Below are positions 1 through 7,490 of a stretch of 13,162 bases of DNA, in pieces. Position 1 is the first letter of the stretch. Every line of letters starts with the position of its first letter. This stretch comes from Gammaproteobacteria bacterium. Lineage in GTDB: Bacteria; Pseudomonadota; Gammaproteobacteria; SZUA-229. The DNA lies in assembly GCA_011321985.1 (NCBI GenBank), contig DROB01000493.1, positions 1-13,162 on the forward strand, given 5' to 3'. The position numbers and the translations under genes were made by a program. Under the pieces are notes generated by a model. It searched no databases, had not been told where the DNA came from, and worked only from the letters and a program-made list of their open reading frames with translations.

Positions 1-213
1 AATGTAACTATTTTTGAACATGAATAGATCAGTATCGGTTTCTAAATGGCTGAGGCACCTGGATAGTAAGTTGGGTGATCATCACTGAATATATCTGGTA
101 TCTTATAGCATACTGCTCTGATAATTGAGGTGATTAAGCCAATTGTTTCTTACGGTATTATTTGTTAGTACCATGAGTAACAATCTGATAATCTGCTTAC
201 AAGGAGGCAAGTC
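1..213. other. Non-coding stretch upstream of the transposase remnant
   Basis: No convincing gene is visible on either strand. The only local structure is a small perfect palindrome, GTGATCATCAC, at 75-85, and a strong Shine-Dalgarno-like AAGGAGG at 201-207 that belongs to the decayed transposase just downstream. I could not pick a convincing promoter. Confidence 0.5.
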
Positions 214-545
214 ATGTCACGTAAATCCTGTTGCAATCTGCCGGGTGTTTCACTGCATATCATTCAATACGGATGCAGTCAGAAACCCTGTTTTCATCCT
301 GAAGAAGACTACCAGTATCATCTGCAAGATGCTTCAATCATGTTCATGATAGAGCTGGTGCTCTGTGGCAAGAGCAATTTAGGTCCAGCATTATTTGCTC
401 TGATATCTATCTACATGAAAAGGTTTTGGCTCACAAATATTGTAAGGGCAGGATCGAAGAGATAGTGAGCAGACAGCAGCACCCGGGCAGGTCAGCCAGG
501 GTACGGACTGAAGAGATCAGTACCAGTTATTATATCTTTAGATGA
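214..545 (+). pseudogene. Decayed REP-associated tyrosine transposase (RAYT, Y1/HUH family)
   Basis: The remnant starts at an ATG preceded by AAGGAGG (201-207, 6-nt spacing). The first 40 or so codons (214-335) read MSRKSCCNLPGVSLHIIQYG, then a PCFHPEEDYQYHL segment. This follows the RAYT/COG1943 N-terminus (typically a PRK.R.NLPG.P.HVIQRG.NR..CF...EDY pattern). At 336 the similarity moves to another frame: AAT CAT GTT CAT gives NHVH, the HUH metal-binding motif of this family. It is followed directly by RAGALWQEQFRSSII, the counterpart of the family's RSGTLWEGR(F/Y)KSS block, and by a basic tail (KGRIEEIVSRQQHPGR) ending at TGA 543-545. Intact RAYTs are usually near 200-250 residues. Here the segments between motifs, including the helix expected to carry the catalytic tyrosine, are missing. 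The remnant must be non-functional. Assignment rests on motif recall, not a search. Confidence 0.8.
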
Positions 546-584
546 AAGATGGTTAGGGCTTTAGGATACGATCAATTGATAGAG

Positions 585-606
585 GTACCCTTTATTGTTC
601 GGGTAC
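585..606. repeat. Small hairpin between transposase remnant and pilR
   Basis: GTACCC (585-590) and GGGTAC (601-606) form a perfect 6-bp stem with a 10-nt loop. It lies just beyond the pilR stop codon. On the pilR strand no T-run follows, so it does not look like a normal intrinsic terminator. It could be a stray REP-type hairpin left by the nearby RAYT, but that is speculation. Confidence 0.35.
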
Positions 607-622
607 GGGCACCGGAGTATCA

Positions 623-1957
623 TTATTCGATATTCAGTTTCTGCAGGCGATAACGAAGTTGTCTGAGACTTAATCCCAGTAATTTTGCTGCAGCCGTTTT
701 ATTCCATCGTGTTTTTTCCAGTGCCTGCATGATGCTCTGTTTTTCCTGGCCTACCAGGTCCATAGGATCGATATCATCGAATTCCGAGCCAGCTTTTTTA
801 TGGGTCTCGGTAGATTTCAGGTGAAGATCCTGTCTGGTTATATTGTTGTCATCAGACAGGGCGATTGCACGCTCCAGGATATTCTCCAGTTCGCGTACGT
901 TTCCGGGGAAATGATAGTTCTGTAGTTCGTCTACTGCTTCGTCATCGATGGAGGGTTTTTTCATGCCCATTTTTTCTGACAGGTTATTAAGTAACAGGTC
1001 GATAAAAATGGGGATGTCTGCTTTTCTCTCTCGCAGGCACGGAATGATTAATTCGATCACATTGATACGATAGTAGAGGTCCTCCCTGAAGGTGCCGTCC
1101 GATACCAGTTTGACCAGGTTTTTGTGACTGGCACTGAGTATCCTTACATCTACCGGTTTTTCCTGCTGTGCTCCGACCGCACGGACGGCTTTTTCCTGGA
1201 TAACACGTAATAATTTTACCTGCATATTCAGGGGTAGCTCAGCTATTTCGTCGAGAAACAAGGTGCCGCCATTCGCTGCGGTAAACAGCCCCTGCTTGTC
1301 AGAATGTGCGCCTGTAAAACTGCCTTTGAGGTGGCCAAAAAATTCGCTTTCCATCAGCTCTGCCGGAATTGCGCCACAGTTAACCGGTACAAAAGGGCCA
1401 TCACAGCGAGCCCCCTGTTGATGGATCATCCTGGCAACACGTTCCTTGCCTGAGCCAGATTCTCCATGGATGAATACGGGGGCCTGGTTACGTGCCAGCT
1501 TGCCGATATTTTTTAGTAGTGTTTTAACAACGGGTGATTCGCCAGTGATAGTGAGCCTGTTATTACTTATTCTTTTTTTCTCGGTCTGGTCAGTTAAGGT
1601 AATGGCGGAAGCGACCAGGTTTCGCAGGATTTGCAGATCAACGGGTTTGGAGACAAAATCGAATGCCCCGGCTTTCAATGCTCTGACGGCCGATTCCATA
1701 TTGCCATGTGCGGTGATGACGGCGATGGGTAAATCCGGGTAGTTTTTCTGTACGTGCTCGACCAGTTCGATGCCATCACCATCAGGTAGGTTCATGTCGG
1801 TGAGACACAGGTCGAAGTGTTCTGTGTCGAGCAGCAAACGGGCATCGGTAAGGTTGAGTGCTGACTGTGATGCGATATCCATCCGCATCAATGTGATCTC
1901 TATTAATTCACAGATGTCTGCTTCATCATCGATGATGAGTACGGTTTTTGTCGCCAT
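623..1957 (-). CDS. pilR: PilR, sigma-54-dependent response regulator of type IV pilus genes
   Basis: This NtrC-family activator, phosphorylated by PilS, drives sigma-54 transcription of pilin genes. The 444 residues match the usual PilR length (about 445). The receiver domain (about 4-120) has the acidic pair D10/D11, phospho-acceptor D54 (LTDMNLPDG), T82 and K104. The AAA+ domain (about 138-370) has Walker A GESGSGKE at 165-172, the sigma-54 contact loop GSFTGA at 212-217 and Walker B GGTLFLDE at 230-237. A Fis-type helix-turn-helix closes the protein (RWNKTAAAKLLGL...RYRLQKL). The GSFTGA variant, the QAPV.I.GESGSGKE stretch and the C-terminus are PilR-like rather than NtrC-like. ATG at 1957 has an AGGG upstream. 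It lies 58 bp after pilS in the same direction, so the two are probably cotranscribed. No minor-pilin genes follow; the next thing is a transposase remnant. Confidence 0.95.
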   Translation of the reverse strand: MATKTVLIIDDEADICELIEITLMRMDIASQSALNLTDARLLLDTEHFDLCLTDMNLPDGDGIELVEHVQKNYPDLPIAVITAHGNMESAVRALKAGAFDFVSKPVDLQILRNLVASAITLTDQTEKKRISNNRLTITGESPVVKTLLKNIGKLARNQAPVFIHGESGSGKERVARMIHQQGARCDGPFVPVNCGAIPAELMESEFFGHLKGSFTGAHSDKQGLFTAANGGTLFLDEIAELPLNMQVKLLRVIQEKAVRAVGAQQEKPVDVRILSASHKNLVKLVSDGTFREDLYYRINVIELIIPCLRERKADIPIFIDLLLNNLSEKMGMKKPSIDDEAVDELQNYHFPGNVRELENILERAIALSDDNNITRQDLHLKSTETHKKAGSEFDDIDPMDLVGQEKQSIMQALEKTRWNKTAAAKLLGLSLRQLRYRLQKLNIE

Positions 1958-1993
1958 GGATCAGCCCTGAGTGTACCTGTTTTTTATTATTTT

Positions 1994-2016
1994 TTTCACC
2001 ATCTATCTTTCACCAT
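1994..2016 (-). repeat. 9-bp direct repeat in the pilS-pilR junction
   Basis: On the minus strand ATGGTGAAA occurs twice (2008-2016 and 1994-2002), separated by GATAG, immediately around the pilS stop codon. It is followed by an A-rich run. It could be a polymerase-slippage duplication. No function is apparent. Confidence 0.4.
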
Positions 2017-3686
2017 TATGGATTTTTTTGAAAGTGAACCTTGAAACAGGTGCCACCGGAGGGTGGTGAAATATGGCGTATCTTAGCACGGTTACTCTCT
2101 ATTACTTCTTTTGTAATATATAAGCCCAGACCTGTACCTTCAGAGCTGGTGGTGAAAAACGGGTCAAAAATATGTATCTGTGTTTCTTTGTCTATGCCAG
2201 TACCGTTATCAATAATATCGATGCAGGGTTGGCCGGTCTCTTTATCAATCCCCCCCCTGATATGGATCATTATATTTGATATCTCCATGTTCGAGTGATG
2301 GATAGCGTTACTGCATAAGTTCCACATGACCTGATGTAATTGACTCGAATCAAACAATATAGTGATATCCTGAGGTTCTATCTGGATCTGCATCTGATAG
2401 GCTTGGAAATTTTTTGTCGTAATAAACTCTTCTCTGAACTGGACCAGCCATGGATAAAGATTGATCGACTCTGGCGTTCCCTGTTGTTGCCTGGATAGTT
2501 GCAGTACATTTTCAACGATACTATTGAGACGTTTTACCTGTGTATTGATGATGGTCGTCAATTTTTTATCTGCGATATCCGTCGATGTTTCTTCGAGTAA
2601 CTGACCTGCATGGTTAATAGCCGCCAGAGGGTTGCGTATCTCATGTGCGATACTGGCCGTTAGTCTGCCGAGCGATGCCAGCTTCACCTGTTGAAAACGT
2701 TGTGTCAGCTGTGCAGCATCTTCCAGGAAAATCAGGGTTCGCCCTTCCTGTTTATCGACCGAGTGGTCACTCTGGTCGACATGACTGAAACCGGGTTGTA
2801 GAGCGGGCAATCCCTGTGCCTGAAGGATAGGTTTATGGTTCTGAGTAGCATTGTTGTGCCACTCCAGAAACCGGTCGTACAGGTCGGTTGAAACTTTATC
2901 CAGGCGGGTATCGGCGTTTATCGTTATATTGCCTAAAAGCTCTAGAGCTGCATTGTTTGCCATCAGGATCTTTCCATTATTTTGCATCACGATGATACCG
3001 GTACGCATACCCTTGATGATCTGCTCGTTCATCTGGACGATGGTTTCCAGTTCAGAGCTGGCCTGTGCGGCTATCTTCTCTGACTCTTTTAGTTTTCGTG
3101 TCGTGTATATCGTTAGAAAAGCGGAGATAAAAATTAATATACCAAGCAGTCCGGCCTGTGTGAAAGCTGGTGTATAGCGGGTGTAGAAAAGTTGTGAATA
3201 GATCTGTTCGCTAATGACGGCTAGTGCGGCGATCGATGCAAACAGGATAGTGATGCGTTTTCGTAAAAACAGGCTGGTCATGGACGGGCTTATGATCAGT
3301 AACATGCCCAGTCCGGTACGTATCCCGCCTGTGGCGTGCATCAATATGATGATGCATATTATATCGACGAGAGTATGAACGACGACCTGGTTGTCGATAC
3401 CCGGCTTTTTTGCTTTGATGCCGATAGCAAAAATGATGCTGGCAATGAGATAAGCAACAGAGGTGCTGATGTATAGCGCACCATGCAGGAATTCTGCAGG
3501 AATAAGTCGGGGTAGCCAGTCATTTATATAGATGGTGATAAAAAACAGGGCCAGTAATCCACGGAAGTAATTGAACAGCCGCAGCCGATACCAGACATCA
3601 GAGATGTCCTGGAGGCGGGTATCAGGGTTCCGGGAGACAGGGTTGTTTGGCACGTCGATATTTTTGTCTATTGGCACATCACCCAA
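2016..3686 (-). CDS. pilS: PilS, membrane sensor histidine kinase for type IV pilus regulation
   Basis: PilS is an inner-membrane kinase that autophosphorylates on histidine and passes phosphate to PilR. The 556-residue product has about six hydrophobic segments (near 40-57, 70-90, 101-117, 124-140, 144-163, 177-195), the PilS membrane pattern. A PAS-like region follows (about 215-325; IIKGMRTGIIVMQNNGKILMAN). The kinase core has the H box ASIAHEIRNPLAAINHAG with phospho-accepting H348, N box NLCSNAIHHS (N456/N460), G1 DNGTG (493-497), F box DPFFTTS and G2 EGTGLGL (516-522). The start is uncertain. The longest frame opens with TTG at 3686, with a GTG three codons later (3677). Neither has a clear Shine-Dalgarno sequence, and there is no ATG before the first membrane helix. 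The gene directly precedes pilR, which fixes the assignment. Confidence 0.93.
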   Translation of the reverse strand: MGDVPIDKNIDVPNNPVSRNPDTRLQDISDVWYRLRLFNYFRGLLALFFITIYINDWLPRLIPAEFLHGALYISTSVAYLIASIIFAIGIKAKKPGIDNQVVVHTLVDIICIIILMHATGGIRTGLGMLLIISPSMTSLFLRKRITILFASIAALAVISEQIYSQLFYTRYTPAFTQAGLLGILIFISAFLTIYTTRKLKESEKIAAQASSELETIVQMNEQIIKGMRTGIIVMQNNGKILMANNAALELLGNITINADTRLDKVSTDLYDRFLEWHNNATQNHKPILQAQGLPALQPGFSHVDQSDHSVDKQEGRTLIFLEDAAQLTQRFQQVKLASLGRLTASIAHEIRNPLAAINHAGQLLEETSTDIADKKLTTIINTQVKRLNSIVENVLQLSRQQQGTPESINLYPWLVQFREEFITTKNFQAYQMQIQIEPQDITILFDSSQLHQVMWNLCSNAIHHSNMEISNIMIHIRGGIDKETGQPCIDIIDNGTGIDKETQIHIFDPFFTTSSEGTGLGLYITKEVIESNRAKIRHISPPSGGTCFKVHFQKNP

Positions 3687-3801
3687 GTATAGCTGTAAAT
3701 ACGCTGCTCAGGGTCACTAAGGCGAATGCTGATTATCGTCTAACCAGTGTTCGCTTTAGTAAGAGCGGGTGCGGGCCGTGGACGTGATAGTGGCTATTAA
3801 T

Positions 3802-3814
3802 AGAGGTGTCCTCT
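3802..3814. repeat. Small 5-bp hairpin upstream of pilS
   Basis: AGAGG (3802-3806), TGT and CCTCT (3810-3814) form a perfect short hairpin in the 148-bp gap between pilS and the small membrane peptide gene. It has no T-run on either side. It may be chance. Confidence 0.25.
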
Positions 3815-3834
3815 GGGTAGAGGTATCATGATCG

Positions 3835-3924
3835 CTATTTCCTGCGTCTTTTCCTTCTGAGAATGAAGCTCAGGCCAGCAAAGATGACAATAATTATGGC
3901 GATGATTACTAATATTCGTAGCAT
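3835..3924 (-). CDS. Candidate 29-aa single-helix membrane peptide with polybasic tail
   Basis: A 30-codon frame runs from ATG (3924-3922) to TAG (3837-3835). The product is MLRILVIIAIIIVIFAGLSF followed by ILRRKRRRK: one hydrophobic helix of about 20 residues, then seven basic residues out of the last seven, which suggests a bitopic membrane peptide with the C-terminus in the cytoplasm. A purine-rich GAGAGA lies 7 nt before the ATG on the minus strand, a reasonable ribosome binding site. It sits upstream of pilS in the same direction, with a 148-bp gap, and its ATG is 39 bp from the divergent nadE ATG. Small membrane proteins of the PP0621 type are often found beside pilS, but this one is shorter and I cannot show homology. 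It may also be a chance frame. The composition and RBS favour a real gene. Confidence 0.5.
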   Translation of the reverse strand: MLRILVIIAIIIVIFAGLSFILRRKRRRK

Positions 3925-3963
3925 GCTAAAATCTCTCTTTTTAGTGGTTATGAGTGATAGGTC

Positions 3964-5646
3964 ATGAGTGGTGAAAAGCCGGTCGGGTTAAGTAGTTCTG
4001 CATCAATCCGTATAGTAATGGTACAGGATGTTTTTCAGGTAGGGGACATCAAATCTAATGCCGACAAGATTATCGATGCATCGATCATGGCAAGCGAGCA
4101 GGGTGCTGATCTCGTTATTTTTCCTGAGCTGGCCCTGGTCGGTTATCCGCCTGAGGACCTATTGCATCGCCAGGGTTTTCTTATGCAGACTCGAAAAGAA
4201 TGTCTGCGTATCCAGCAGCATTTACGACAGACGGTAGGCGATACCGGTGTAGTGTTTGGCTTACCTGTCGAAGATAAGAATCATGGTGGGCGGTTATATA
4301 ATGCAGCCATTTATATACACCAGGGCAAGATAGAGCAAACCTGTTTCAAACAGTCTCTCCCCAATTATTCTGTTTTTGATGAATTACGTTATTTCGAGGC
4401 AGGCAGTGAAAGTGTTGTTATCGATGTCAGGGGGTATAGACTGGGGCTGCTGATATGTGAAGATGTCTGGCAGGCGGACTGTGTTAAACGTGCCAGGCAG
4501 AATGGAGCACAGGCCGTCATCGTGCTCAATGCTTCCCCTTTCCATATAAATAAACACCACGAGCGTATAAAAATTTTACAGGATCATGCCAGTCGGTTCG
4601 GGCTGGCCATCATGTATCTCAATATGACGGGAGGGCAGGATGAACTGGTGTTTGATGGTGATTCACTCGTCGTTGATAAATCTGCAACGCTCGTCGCGCG
4701 TGCAAAACTGTTCGAAAAGGATATCCTTGAGCTTGACTTCGATGGTGACGATGTTGTCTCACAACACCTGATTGAACCTGAGCAGGGTAACAAAGCATTT
4801 TCTGATGAAGCGGTAACCTATAAAGCACTGGTTACCGGGGTTCGTGATTTTGTCCGACAAAATGGCTTTAGTGGAGTCGTGATCGGTCTTTCCGGTGGTG
4901 TCGATTCGGCGCTGACGCTGGCGATCGCCGTCGATGCGATCGGAGCACAGAATGTACAGGCGGTGATGATGCCCTCACGCTATACCGCCGATATGAGTCT
5001 GCACGATGCACAGGCTGAGGCTGATCTGCTGGGTGTGAGATATGATGTGATCGAAATCGAGCCGATATTCGATCAGTTTTTATCTTCTTTAGCCCCTGTT
5101 TTTAATGGTGCTGAAGCCGATACCACCGAAGAAAATCTTCAGGCTCGTTGTCGGGGTATGTTGCTGATGGCGATCTCGAACAAGACCGGCCGTATGGTAT
5201 TGACCACGGGCAATAAAAGTGAGATGGCTGTGGGGTATGCAACGTTGTATGGTGACATGTGTGGTGGTTTTGCGCCGATAAAAGATGTATGCAAAACCCG
5301 GGTATACCGATTGTGCAGATACCGAAACAGTGTATCTGCGGTTATTCCAGAGCGCGTTCTGACACGCCCACCGACAGCAGAATTAAGAGAGGACCAGTGT
5401 GATCAGGATTCATTGCCCGAATATGACATACTGGATCGTATCCTGGAGTTGTCGGTCGAGCAGGACTGGCCGATCGATGAAATTGTCGCTGAGGGTATCG
5501 ACCGGGCTGATGTCCTGCATGTTATTACACTGGTGCAGCGAAATGAGCATAAACGTCGGCAATCGGCACCGGGCATACGGATTACGCGGCGGGCCTTCGG
5601 GCGTGATCGGCGCTATCCTATCACTTCAGGTTACCGGCGAAAGTAA
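3964..5646 (+). CDS. nadE: NAD+ synthetase, glutamine-dependent, two-domain
   Basis: This enzyme makes NAD+ from deamido-NAD+, ATP and glutamine in the last step of NAD biosynthesis. The N-terminal half (about 15-270) is a nitrilase-fold glutaminase with the catalytic triad E55 (VIFPEL), K129 (FKQSLPNY) and C165 (LLICEDVW). The C-terminal half is the ATP-pyrophosphatase synthetase, with P-loop SGGVDS at 310-315, then TTGNKSEMAVGYATLYGD, RPPTAEL and a conserved end (RRAFGRDRRYPITSGYR). The length (560) is normal for the bacterial glutamine-dependent form. The ATG at 3964 gives about 14 extra residues before the usual I.IV..QD..VGD start. The alternative ATG at 4018 has no RBS, while AGG precedes 3964. 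It is divergent from the small peptide gene and convergent with bamD (29-bp gap). Confidence 0.96.
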   Translation: MSGEKPVGLSSSASIRIVMVQDVFQVGDIKSNADKIIDASIMASEQGADLVIFPELALVGYPPEDLLHRQGFLMQTRKECLRIQQHLRQTVGDTGVVFGLPVEDKNHGGRLYNAAIYIHQGKIEQTCFKQSLPNYSVFDELRYFEAGSESVVIDVRGYRLGLLICEDVWQADCVKRARQNGAQAVIVLNASPFHINKHHERIKILQDHASRFGLAIMYLNMTGGQDELVFDGDSLVVDKSATLVARAKLFEKDILELDFDGDDVVSQHLIEPEQGNKAFSDEAVTYKALVTGVRDFVRQNGFSGVVIGLSGGVDSALTLAIAVDAIGAQNVQAVMMPSRYTADMSLHDAQAEADLLGVRYDVIEIEPIFDQFLSSLAPVFNGAEADTTEENLQARCRGMLLMAISNKTGRMVLTTGNKSEMAVGYATLYGDMCGGFAPIKDVCKTRVYRLCRYRNSVSAVIPERVLTRPPTAELREDQCDQDSLPEYDILDRILELSVEQDWPIDEIVAEGIDRADVLHVITLVQRNEHKRRQSAPGIRITRRAFGRDRRYPITSGYRRK

Positions 5647-5654
5647 AAATCTGA

Positions 5655-5667
5655 GACCATGACGGTC
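5655..5667. other. Weak hairpin between convergent nadE and bamD
   Basis: GACC-ATGAC-GGTC forms a 4-bp stem in the 29-bp gap between the stop codons of nadE and bamD. It is too short to call a bidirectional terminator with confidence. No better candidate is visible. Confidence 0.2.
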
Positions 5668-5675
5668 CTTTCGGT

Positions 5676-6458
5676 TTACAGCATAGCCGGCGGTTTTTTG
5701 CCGTAGTTATCCGGGTCGCTGGTATTTTTGATATCTGAAAAATCATTGAAATCGATCACACGCTGAGTATCGGCAGCGAGCTCAGGAAGTGCCAGTTTCT
5801 GGTATGATAACAGCATTATGTCGAGTGCACGTTTCGTCCAGATGGTTTCAGGGTAGCGTTCCAGCACTGTTTTGGCGCGATTGGCTGAGGAGAGCCATGA
5901 TTTTCGTTTGATGTAGAACTCAGCCACGAGGATTTCTTTTTTCGCCAGCTGGTTTCGCAGATAGATCATGCGTTGGTGAGCATCACCGGCATAAAGGCTG
6001 TTCGGAAAACGACGTACCAGGGTTGAAAAATCATTGAATGACTGCTCCAGTACCGCCGGGTCATGTTGTGAAGGGTCGCGTGGAAACCAGGCCTCGAGTA
6101 ATCCCTGGCCCAGATTGAAGTTGATCAGACCTTTCAGATAATAAACATAATCCAGATGAGAATCTCGTGGGTGAAGCCGTTCAAAGCGTTCGATAGCACT
6201 GGTGGCCTGATCGAGTTCATCAAACTTGTAATACGCATAGGCGATATCCAGTTGAGCCTGTTTCGCGTAAGGGTCAAAAGGGTAGCGCGCTTCCAATGTT
6301 TCAAGATTTTTTACGGCAGTCTCAAACTCGGCAGCATCGATAGAGGATTGTGCCTCTTCATAGATTTCTTTTGCCGAGAGACCTTCGGTTTCATCTTTGT
6401 CAGCACCAGCACAAGCGACTAAAATGACAGGGAGTAGAGCAAGGATAAATAGACGCAT
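5676..6458 (-). CDS. bamD: BamD, outer-membrane assembly lipoprotein
   Basis: BamD (formerly YfiO/ComL) is the essential lipoprotein partner of BamA in the beta-barrel assembly machine on the periplasmic face of the outer membrane. The 260 residues begin with a lipoprotein signal (MRLFILALLPVILVAC) with lipobox LVAC and lipidated C16. Tetratricopeptide repeats follow through most of the protein. Characteristic stretches are YEEAQSSIDAAEFETAVKNL, LEARYPFDPYAKQAQLDIAY, GLINFNLGQ, a FPRDP.QHDP motif and LVRRFPNSLYAGDA, all typical of BamD. Residue A17 follows the lipidated cysteine, so the +2 rule predicts outer-membrane sorting. The start has no clear Shine-Dalgarno sequence (AAATTTTTTA precedes ATG), but the signal peptide fixes it. 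It diverges from rluD, as in E. coli. Confidence 0.96.
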   Translation of the reverse strand: MRLFILALLPVILVACAGADKDETEGLSAKEIYEEAQSSIDAAEFETAVKNLETLEARYPFDPYAKQAQLDIAYAYYKFDELDQATSAIERFERLHPRDSHLDYVYYLKGLINFNLGQGLLEAWFPRDPSQHDPAVLEQSFNDFSTLVRRFPNSLYAGDAHQRMIYLRNQLAKKEILVAEFYIKRKSWLSSANRAKTVLERYPETIWTKRALDIMLLSYQKLALPELAADTQRVIDFNDFSDIKNTSDPDNYGKKPPAML

Positions 6459-6502
6459 TAAAAAATTTAGAGGTAGTTACAGGGTTTTTGTTAGAAACCA
6501 GC

Positions 6503-6508
6503 ATTATA
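6503..6508 (-). promoter_or_regulatory. Candidate -10 box for bamD
   Basis: On the minus strand the 72-bp bamD-rluD gap contains a perfect TATAAT, placed so that transcription would start about 38 nt before the bamD ATG. No good -35 sits 16-18 nt upstream; the nearest match, CTGACA, has a 23-nt spacer. It is a reasonable bamD promoter element, unproven. Confidence 0.4.
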
Positions 6509-6530
6509 GCGAAGTTCACGCCGGGGGCAT

Positions 6531-7490
6531 ATGTCAGATACACCAATAATAAAGCAGTTAACGGAAGAATATGCAGGTAAAAGGCTGGATGTGGTGCTGG
6601 CTCAGCTTTTTCCTGAATATTCGCGTAGTCGACTGAAGATCTGGATCGAGCAGGGGCAGGTACTACTCGACGGGAAGACATCGAAGCCAAAAACGAAAAT
6701 ATCCGGTGATGAAATGCTTCAGCTATCGGTGCAGAGTATCGAATCAGAGCAAGATTGTATCGCTGAAGATATCCCGCTGGATATCATCTATCAGGATGAA
6801 GCGATCATCGTGGTGAATAAACCGGCAGGTCTCGTGGTGCATACGGCAGCCGGGCATTATTCAGGGACCATGCAAAATGCTCTGCTGTATTTTGATGAAG
6901 CCCTGGCCGCTGTTCCCCGTGCCGGTATCGTCCATCGTCTTGACAAAGATACCACTGGGCTAATGGTGGTGGCCCGTAACCTTAGTTCACATAAATATCT
7001 GGTCGATCAGATACAGAAGCATGAAGTCATCCGGCAATATCAGGCGGTGGTGTACGGTGTGATGACAGGTGGCGGCATGGTTGATCAGCCCATCGGGCGG
7101 CACCCTCGTGATCGCATCAGAATGGCTGTCAGAGAAAATGGCCGTGAAGCAATCACACATTATCGCCTGCTGCAGCGTTTTCGTGAACATAGTCACATCA
7201 GTGTGCAGCTGGAAACAGGGCGCACCCACCAGATACGCGTACACATGAACCATCTGCGTTATCCTCTCGTGGGCGATCCGGTTTATGCCGGGCGGCATCG
7301 CAATCCTGCGGGTGCTTCAGCCGAATTACTCCATTTTTTGCAGCAGTTCAAACGCCAGGCCCTTCATGCATGGAGGCTAAGTTTTGACCATCCTGACAGC
7401 GGTGAAGCGGTGACGTTTGAGGCACCGGTGCCAGAGGATATGCAGCAGTTGATCGGTCTGTTGCAGGCAGATTTACAGGCTAATGGATAA
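6531..7490 (+). CDS. rluD: RluD, 23S rRNA pseudouridine synthase
   Basis: RluD isomerises uridines of helix 69 of 23S rRNA (U1911, U1915 and U1917 in E. coli) and is needed for normal 50S maturation. The 319-residue protein has an N-terminal S4 RNA-binding domain (about 15-70; GKRLDVVLAQLFPEYSRSRL) and an RluA-family catalytic domain. The active-site motif HRLDKDTTGL puts the catalytic aspartate at D138, one residue from E. coli D139. Other conserved motifs are VVNKPAGLVVH, LETGRTHQIRVHM and PLVGDPVYAG. The ATG at 6531 has a GGGGG run 4 nt upstream. Divergence from bamD and overlap with pgeF reproduce the E. coli arrangement and separate it from RluA and RluC. Confidence 0.95.
   Translation: MSDTPIIKQLTEEYAGKRLDVVLAQLFPEYSRSRLKIWIEQGQVLLDGKTSKPKTKISGDEMLQLSVQSIESEQDCIAEDIPLDIIYQDEAIIVVNKPAGLVVHTAAGHYSGTMQNALLYFDEALAAVPRAGIVHRLDKDTTGLMVVARNLSSHKYLVDQIQKHEVIRQYQAVVYGVMTGGGMVDQPIGRHPRDRIRMAVRENGREAITHYRLLQRFREHSHISVQLETGRTHQIRVHMNHLRYPLVGDPVYAGRHRNPAGASAELLHFLQQFKRQALHAWRLSFDHPDSGEAVTFEAPVPEDMQQLIGLLQADLQANG

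Noticed and set aside
143..349. 68-codon frame overlapping the transposase remnant
   Set aside because: It is out of frame with the RAYT motifs and has no RBS; the overlapping frame from 214 carries the similarity.
1307..1324. GSFTGA instead of GAFTGA in PilR, as a possible defect in sigma-54 contact
   Set aside because: The serine variant is normal for PilR proteins as I recall, including the Pseudomonas one.
3672..3686. TGGCAC at the pilS start, resembling a sigma-54 -24 element
   Set aside because: The -12 half (TTGC after 5 nt) is absent, and the motif would point away from pilS into the divergent strand.
6400..6690. 96-codon frame spanning the bamD-rluD divergent region
   Set aside because: It overlaps the start of both conserved genes, has no recognisable domain, and would cover their promoters.
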